Shown here: positions 60,857 through 64,000 of the stretch, piece after piece
How positions within the stretch are numbered: the first letter of the stretch is position 1
Layout: every line of letters begins with the position of its first letter
Assembly (NCBI GenBank): GCA_035762005.1
Contig: DASTQA010000068.1
Coordinates: 1-64,000 of the forward strand
Origin: JAIBJN01 sp035762005
GTDB lineage: Bacteria; Actinomycetota; Thermoleophilia; Gaiellales; Gaiellaceae
Direction of reading: 5' to 3'
DNA: 64,000 nucleotides
Program-made: the position numbers and the translations under genes
Notes under the pieces: generated by a model
The model's input: the letters and a program-made list of their open reading frames with translations, nothing else
Told to the model about the DNA's origin: nothing
Database searches by the model: none

Positions 60857-60925
60857 GAAAATGCAGGAGACTACGGCTGCGGCGCAAATTCCACTCGGCA
60901 CGCACACGAACGGGAGTGAGATGCC

Positions 60926-61627
60926 ATGAAGCTCCGACGCCTTCTTCCCGGCTCGTCGCTCGACGAGCCGGCGGTCGGCCACGCCGACCCGGACGAGGTC
61001 CCGCAGACCGAGGATCCGGACTGGGACCTCCTGCGTGAGATCGACCGGCTGCGCAGCGCCAACTCCGGCCTCTCGGCCGAGGTCGAGCGTCAGACGCAGA
61101 TCGGCCAGGACTACGCGCGCGCGGCGAGCGAGCAGCGCTTCCGCGTGGAGGAGCTCGAGCGGGAGAACGCCATCGCGCACACGAACTCGCAGTTCCTCGA
61201 GCGACGCGTGGCGCAGTACGAGGAGCGGTCCGTCGAGCTGGACGAGCTGGTCGAGGCGCTGCGCTCCCAGCGGGACCGCCTGCAGACGTACTACGAGCAG
61301 CAGAAGGAGCGCGCGGACCGCGCGGAGGCGGCCGCGGCGGCGATGCGCGAGGCGGCCGGCGACCTCCTCAGCGCCAACGACCGCAACACGCACGCGCTCG
61401 TCGGGACGCGCGGCCTCGCCCGCGCGAAGGTCGAGTACGCCGACGCGCTCGAGAAGCTCCGACGCTCCCTCCGCGCGGAGGCCGGGAAGGACTACCTCTC
61501 GGCGGACGTCGCCACGGACGTGCGGCGCTACTTCACCATCTCCGACCTGACGGCGGAGCAGAAGGCCGCGCTGCAGGACTCGATCGTGCGGGCCCTCGGC
61601 CCCGAGAAGATCTCGCGCCGCGACTGA
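60926..61627 (+). CDS. coiled-coil protein
   Basis: 233-residue protein of unknown function. Residues ~30-150 form a coiled coil (LREIDRLRSANSGLSAEVER, then LERENAIAHTNSQFLERRVA); the end contains YLSADVATDVRRYFTISDLT, a globular segment. No signal peptide or membrane helix is visible. The ATG has GGGAGTGAG upstream. It is a single-gene unit, diverging from the two-component system and ended by a strong hairpin. Confidence 0.8.
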   Translation: MKLRRLLPGSSLDEPAVGHADPDEVPQTEDPDWDLLREIDRLRSANSGLSAEVERQTQIGQDYARAASEQRFRVEELERENAIAHTNSQFLERRVAQYEERSVELDELVEALRSQRDRLQTYYEQQKERADRAEAAAAAMREAAGDLLSANDRNTHALVGTRGLARAKVEYADALEKLRRSLRAEAGKDYLSADVATDVRRYFTISDLTAEQKAALQDSIVRALGPEKISRRD

Positions 61628-61637
61628 CACGGGCCTC

Positions 61638-61667
61638 GGGGGAGGCGCGACCCGTCGCGCCTCCCCC
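61638..61667. terminator. bidirectional terminator hairpin
   Basis: GGGGGAGGCGCGA pairs perfectly with TCGCGCCTCCCCC over 13 bp around a 4-nt loop, midway between the convergent coiled-coil and lamin-tail genes. Its position suits shared termination. Confidence 0.7.
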
Positions 61668-61678
61668 GCCTGCACCGG

Positions 61679-62614
61679 CTACGGGCTCGTGAGGACGTTC
61701 GCGGCGGCGCGCGTCGCGGTCGTCGTGAAGCGCCAGTCCGCCTCGGCGTCGTCGGTGTCCGTGCCGTCGGGGATCCGGCTCAGCGAGCCGGCGACGGCGT
61801 TCGAGTCGGCGACCGTCTCGGGCAGCATCCGGCCCTCGACGAGGCTGTAGGTCGCCCCTCCGATGACCGCGTCCGTGATCGGGCCCTCGTAGGAGAGGGC
61901 GTCCAGGAGCGCGGCCGGCTCGGTGTCCACGAGCGCGACGCCGTCGGGAGCGCCGTTCTGCGCGTCGAAGTCGACGACGAGGTAGCCGCCCGCGGCAAGC
62001 GTGCCGGTCAGCGCCTCGCGCCGGTACTCGCTCGAGTCGGCGCCGTCGACGAAGACGAGCGCGAGGCCGGAGAGGTCGGCCGCCTCGTCCCCGGTGTTCG
62101 CGATCTCGACGAAGCCGTCGCCGTCCGTCCCGACCTGGTCGTAGTCGATCTCGTTGACGACGAGACTCGTGCCCTCGCCCGGGGGAGGCGGAGGCGGAGG
62201 TGGAGGCGCGCCGCCCGTGACGCAGCGGAAGAGGACGGTGTCGTCGCCCGCGAAGTCGAGCTCGACCTTGCCCGCCTCGCCGCTCTCGGCCGTGCAGTCG
62301 ATCCCGGCCAGGTCGCCGAGCTTCGTCAGCCCCGCGCCGGGGTCGCCCTTCGGGCCGGGCGGCCCCGCCGGGCCCGGCTCGCCCGCCGGCCCCGCGACGT
62401 TCCACGAGACGGCCTGCTCCTTCGCGCGGCAGCTCGACGCCTCGGCGACGATGCGCACCCAACCGCCGTTCGGGTGCCGGCAGGCCTGGATGACGTCCTC
62501 GGCCTCGGCCGCCGCGGCTGCTTCGCCGCCCACCGCCAGCGCGGCCCCGGCGATCCCCGCCGCGGCGAGCGCGGCGGTCGCGACGGCGAGCGTCCGCATA
62601 CGAGTGATCCTCAT
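61679..62614 (-). CDS. secreted lamin-tail-domain protein with collagen-like and polyproline segments
   Basis: 311-residue exported protein. The signal peptide (MRITRMRTLAVATAALAAAG) is followed by CRHPNGGWVRIVAEASSC, a short collagen-like Gly-X-Y run (GPAGEPGPAGPPGPKGDPGA, ~93-112), a nine-Pro stretch, and a lamin-tail domain (VVNEIDYDQVGTDGDGFVEI on). Lamin-tail domains are found in bacterial surface and extracellular proteins, often with nucleases or phosphatases. Here no enzyme domain is attached. The ATG at 62614 has GGAAGGAGCTCC upstream. Confidence 0.82.
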   Translation of the reverse strand: MRITRMRTLAVATAALAAAGIAGAALAVGGEAAAAAEAEDVIQACRHPNGGWVRIVAEASSCRAKEQAVSWNVAGPAGEPGPAGPPGPKGDPGAGLTKLGDLAGIDCTAESGEAGKVELDFAGDDTVLFRCVTGGAPPPPPPPPPGEGTSLVVNEIDYDQVGTDGDGFVEIANTGDEAADLSGLALVFVDGADSSEYRREALTGTLAAGGYLVVDFDAQNGAPDGVALVDTEPAALLDALSYEGPITDAVIGGATYSLVEGRMLPETVADSNAVAGSLSRIPDGTDTDDAEADWRFTTTATRAAANVLTSP

Positions 62615-62774
62615 GGAGCTCCTTCCGGTCGTGTGACCGGATCGGGATACCCCCGCGAGGACGGGCTCCGCGAGTGGCCGAAGCGGCCGTGTCGCCCCGG
62701 ACACCGCATGGCTGCGCGCGCTGTGGAGACGTTGACGGAGTTTCGACCCGGTTCCGTCTCAGGAGACGGGGAGG

Positions 62775-63728
62775 TCAGGCGGCTGCAGCGAGCGCCACGA
62801 CGCGGGAGAGCCCGTCGGCCTCGAGACCCTCCCACGTGTCGCCGCCGTCCTCGCTCGCGAGGAGCCGGCCGTCCCGGAGGCCGGCCACGAGCCGGCCGTC
62901 GAGCCACGCGAGCGCATACGGCATCGCCTCGAGCGGGCGCGCGAGGCCGAGGTCGAGCTCCTCCCACGCGCCGTCCTCGCGGCGGTAGAGCGCCGCGAGG
63001 GCCGGCCGGTCGCCGTGCGCCTCGTAGGGGCCGGGTGCCGCGGAGACGTACCAGCGGTCCGCGTCGGCCGGGTCGACCGCGAGCGCCCATGTGTAGTGGC
63101 GGTCCCGCCCCTCGTCGGCGGGCTCCCAGGTCTCGCCGCCGTCCCGGCTGCAGGCGGCACCGCCTCCCGCCGCCTCGTAGGCCCGGCCTGGCTCCGTGGG
63201 ATGCCAGGCGAGGGCGTGGACGTCGCGCTGGGCGCCCGGGCGGTGGTCGGCCCAGGTCTCGCCCCCGTCGCTCGTCCGCATGAGGCCGCCGAGCTCGATC
63301 CCGACGAGGACGACGCCGGCGTCGTGCGGGCTCGGGGCCACCCAGCGGACGTGGGAGGTCCACGGCCTGGGCGGGAAGCTCCACGTCGGCGCCGAGGGCA
63401 GCTCCCTGAGGGCCGGGAGCTCGCGCCACGGCTCGCCGTCGCGGCGGACGTGCAGGGCGCTCGGCTCGCAGCCGGCGTAGAGCGCCCCGTCGACAGAGCC
63501 GAACGCGACGGCGAAGACGTCTGCCGCCGGCAGGCCGGCGTCCCGCCAGGTCGCGCCGCCGTCGTCGCTCTCCCACAGGCCGGAGCCGCGGCTGCCGGCC
63601 GCGACGCGTCCGGAGCCGCGCGGGTCGGCGGCCACGCACTGGAGGCCGGGGCGGGCGAGGAGCGTCTCCACGCCGTCGCCGGCGACCCGGACGAGCGCGT
63701 CGCCCGTCGCGACGAGGAGGCTGCTCAC
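62775..63728 (-). CDS. Asp-box beta-propeller (sialidase/YCF48-like) protein
   Basis: 317-residue protein with four evident Asp-box motifs: ESDDGGATW, TSDGGETW, SRDGGETW and SEDGGDTW, spaced as in BNR/sialidase or YCF48-like propellers. No signal peptide is visible and no sialidase active-site Arg triad is evident, so an enzymatic sialidase is not claimed. GTG 63728 overlaps the stop of the upstream gene by four bases (GTGA). Confidence 0.78.
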   Translation of the reverse strand: MSSLLVATGDALVRVAGDGVETLLARPGLQCVAADPRGSGRVAAGSRGSGLWESDDGGATWRDAGLPAADVFAVAFGSVDGALYAGCEPSALHVRRDGEPWRELPALRELPSAPTWSFPPRPWTSHVRWVAPSPHDAGVVLVGIELGGLMRTSDGGETWADHRPGAQRDVHALAWHPTEPGRAYEAAGGGAACSRDGGETWEPADEGRDRHYTWALAVDPADADRWYVSAAPGPYEAHGDRPALAALYRREDGAWEELDLGLARPLEAMPYALAWLDGRLVAGLRDGRLLASEDGGDTWEGLEADGLSRVVALAAAA

Positions 63729-64000
63729 CGCGGCGCGAGGAGCTGCGGGTGGCGGCCGCCGTCGAAGGCGCGGACGAAGTCGCCGAGGCCGTGCTCGAAC
63801 TCGATGCCGGGGCCGTAGGCGTTCCGGTAGCCGACGACGAGCACGCCGAGGTCCTCGAACGCGCGCTCGAGCACGCACCCGCCGCCGTCCCAGGCGGTGC
63901 ACGCGGGCGGGAGCTCGTAGAGCGGGTCGGCGCCGTGGGCCGTGCGGATCCGGTTGACGCGCCGGAGCACGTCCTCGAGCGGGCTCGCGGGCGGCGCGGC
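63725..64000 (-). CDS. hypothetical protein, C-terminal part (5' end beyond the window)
   Basis: The frame is open through the right edge, giving at least 91 residues. It contains NRIRTAHGADPLYELPPACT, AWDGGGCVLERAFEDLGVLV and ends GGRHPQLLAPR. No domain is recognised. It is coupled to the propeller gene by the GTGA overlap, so the two may act together. Confidence 0.6.
   Translation of the reverse strand, partial: AAPPASPLEDVLRRVNRIRTAHGADPLYELPPACTAWDGGGCVLERAFEDLGVLVVGYRNAYGPGIEFEHGLGDFVRAFDGGRHPQLLAPR

Noticed and set aside
62775..63728. Calling the Asp-box protein a sialidase
   Set aside because: Four Asp-boxes are present but no Arg triad or Tyr/Glu active site and no signal peptide.

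Overview
The window is a very GC-rich piece of bacterial chromosome from a Gram-positive, aerobic actinobacterium. I infer the class Thermoleophilia (Gaiellales or Solirubrobacterales type). The reasons are the base composition, frequent GTG starts, stop/start overlaps of the TGATG and GTGA kind, an actinobacterial CtaA (EFGNR variant), a PAC2 protein, MscL with a zinc-ribbon tail, a ~1630-residue NAD-glutamate dehydrogenase, and a Tad/Flp pilus locus in which a von Willebrand A domain is fused to TadB. No rRNA, tRNA, CRISPR array, insertion sequence or prophage was seen, so this reads as ordinary chromosome with a few clade-specific loci.

Layout. 1-11.4 kb: mostly leftward metabolic genes (M16 peptidase, thioesterase, fenitrothion-hydrolase-like membrane protein, cupredoxin-like protein, class V aminotransferase-fold enzymes, OsmC protein, methylmalonate-semialdehyde dehydrogenase, NAD synthetase), with a rightward SIS protein and Mug glycosylase. 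11.3-15.4 kb: an acyl/acetyl-CoA synthetase diverges from a TetR-MFS efflux operon that has a clear promoter with two operators. 15.4-17.6 kb: an XRE-TPR regulator followed at once by a 28-residue exported peptide gene. 17.6-25.4 kb: sulfurtransferase, MscL, proline-racemase-family enzyme, DDAH-type hydrolase, SelD, CtaA, PAC2 and a CcdA-thioredoxin fusion. 25.4-30.3 kb: a clade-specific helicase, then a second XRE-TPR regulator diverging from a 25-residue exported peptide gene that ends in a strong hairpin. 30.3-34.4 kb: an MshEN-domain protein, a ZIP transporter and a two-domain multicopper oxidase whose promoter carries a palindrome. 34.4-40 kb: small metabolic genes and a DUF192/M15-like pair.

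40.3-49.7 kb is one rightward Tad pilus operon: Flp pilin, TadE, TadG-like, CpaB, CpaE/TadZ, CpaF/TadA, VWA-TadB fusion, TadC and a long coiled-coil protein. Prepilin peptidase (TadV/CpaA) and a secretin are absent here. 49.7-64 kb holds a Nudix protein, topoisomerase IB, the giant glutamate dehydrogenase, a two-cupredoxin lipoprotein beside two related small acidic secreted proteins and a two-component system, a coiled-coil protein, a lamin-tail-domain secreted protein and an Asp-box beta-propeller protein.

The best candidate for an undescribed system is the pair of XRE-TPR regulators, each next to a tiny exported peptide gene. The arrangement resembles Firmicute RRNPP systems (Rap-Phr, PlcR-PapR, NprR-NprX), in which an exported, processed and re-imported peptide binds the TPR domain. 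That reading is inference from gene architecture; receptor-ligand binding is not shown by sequence.
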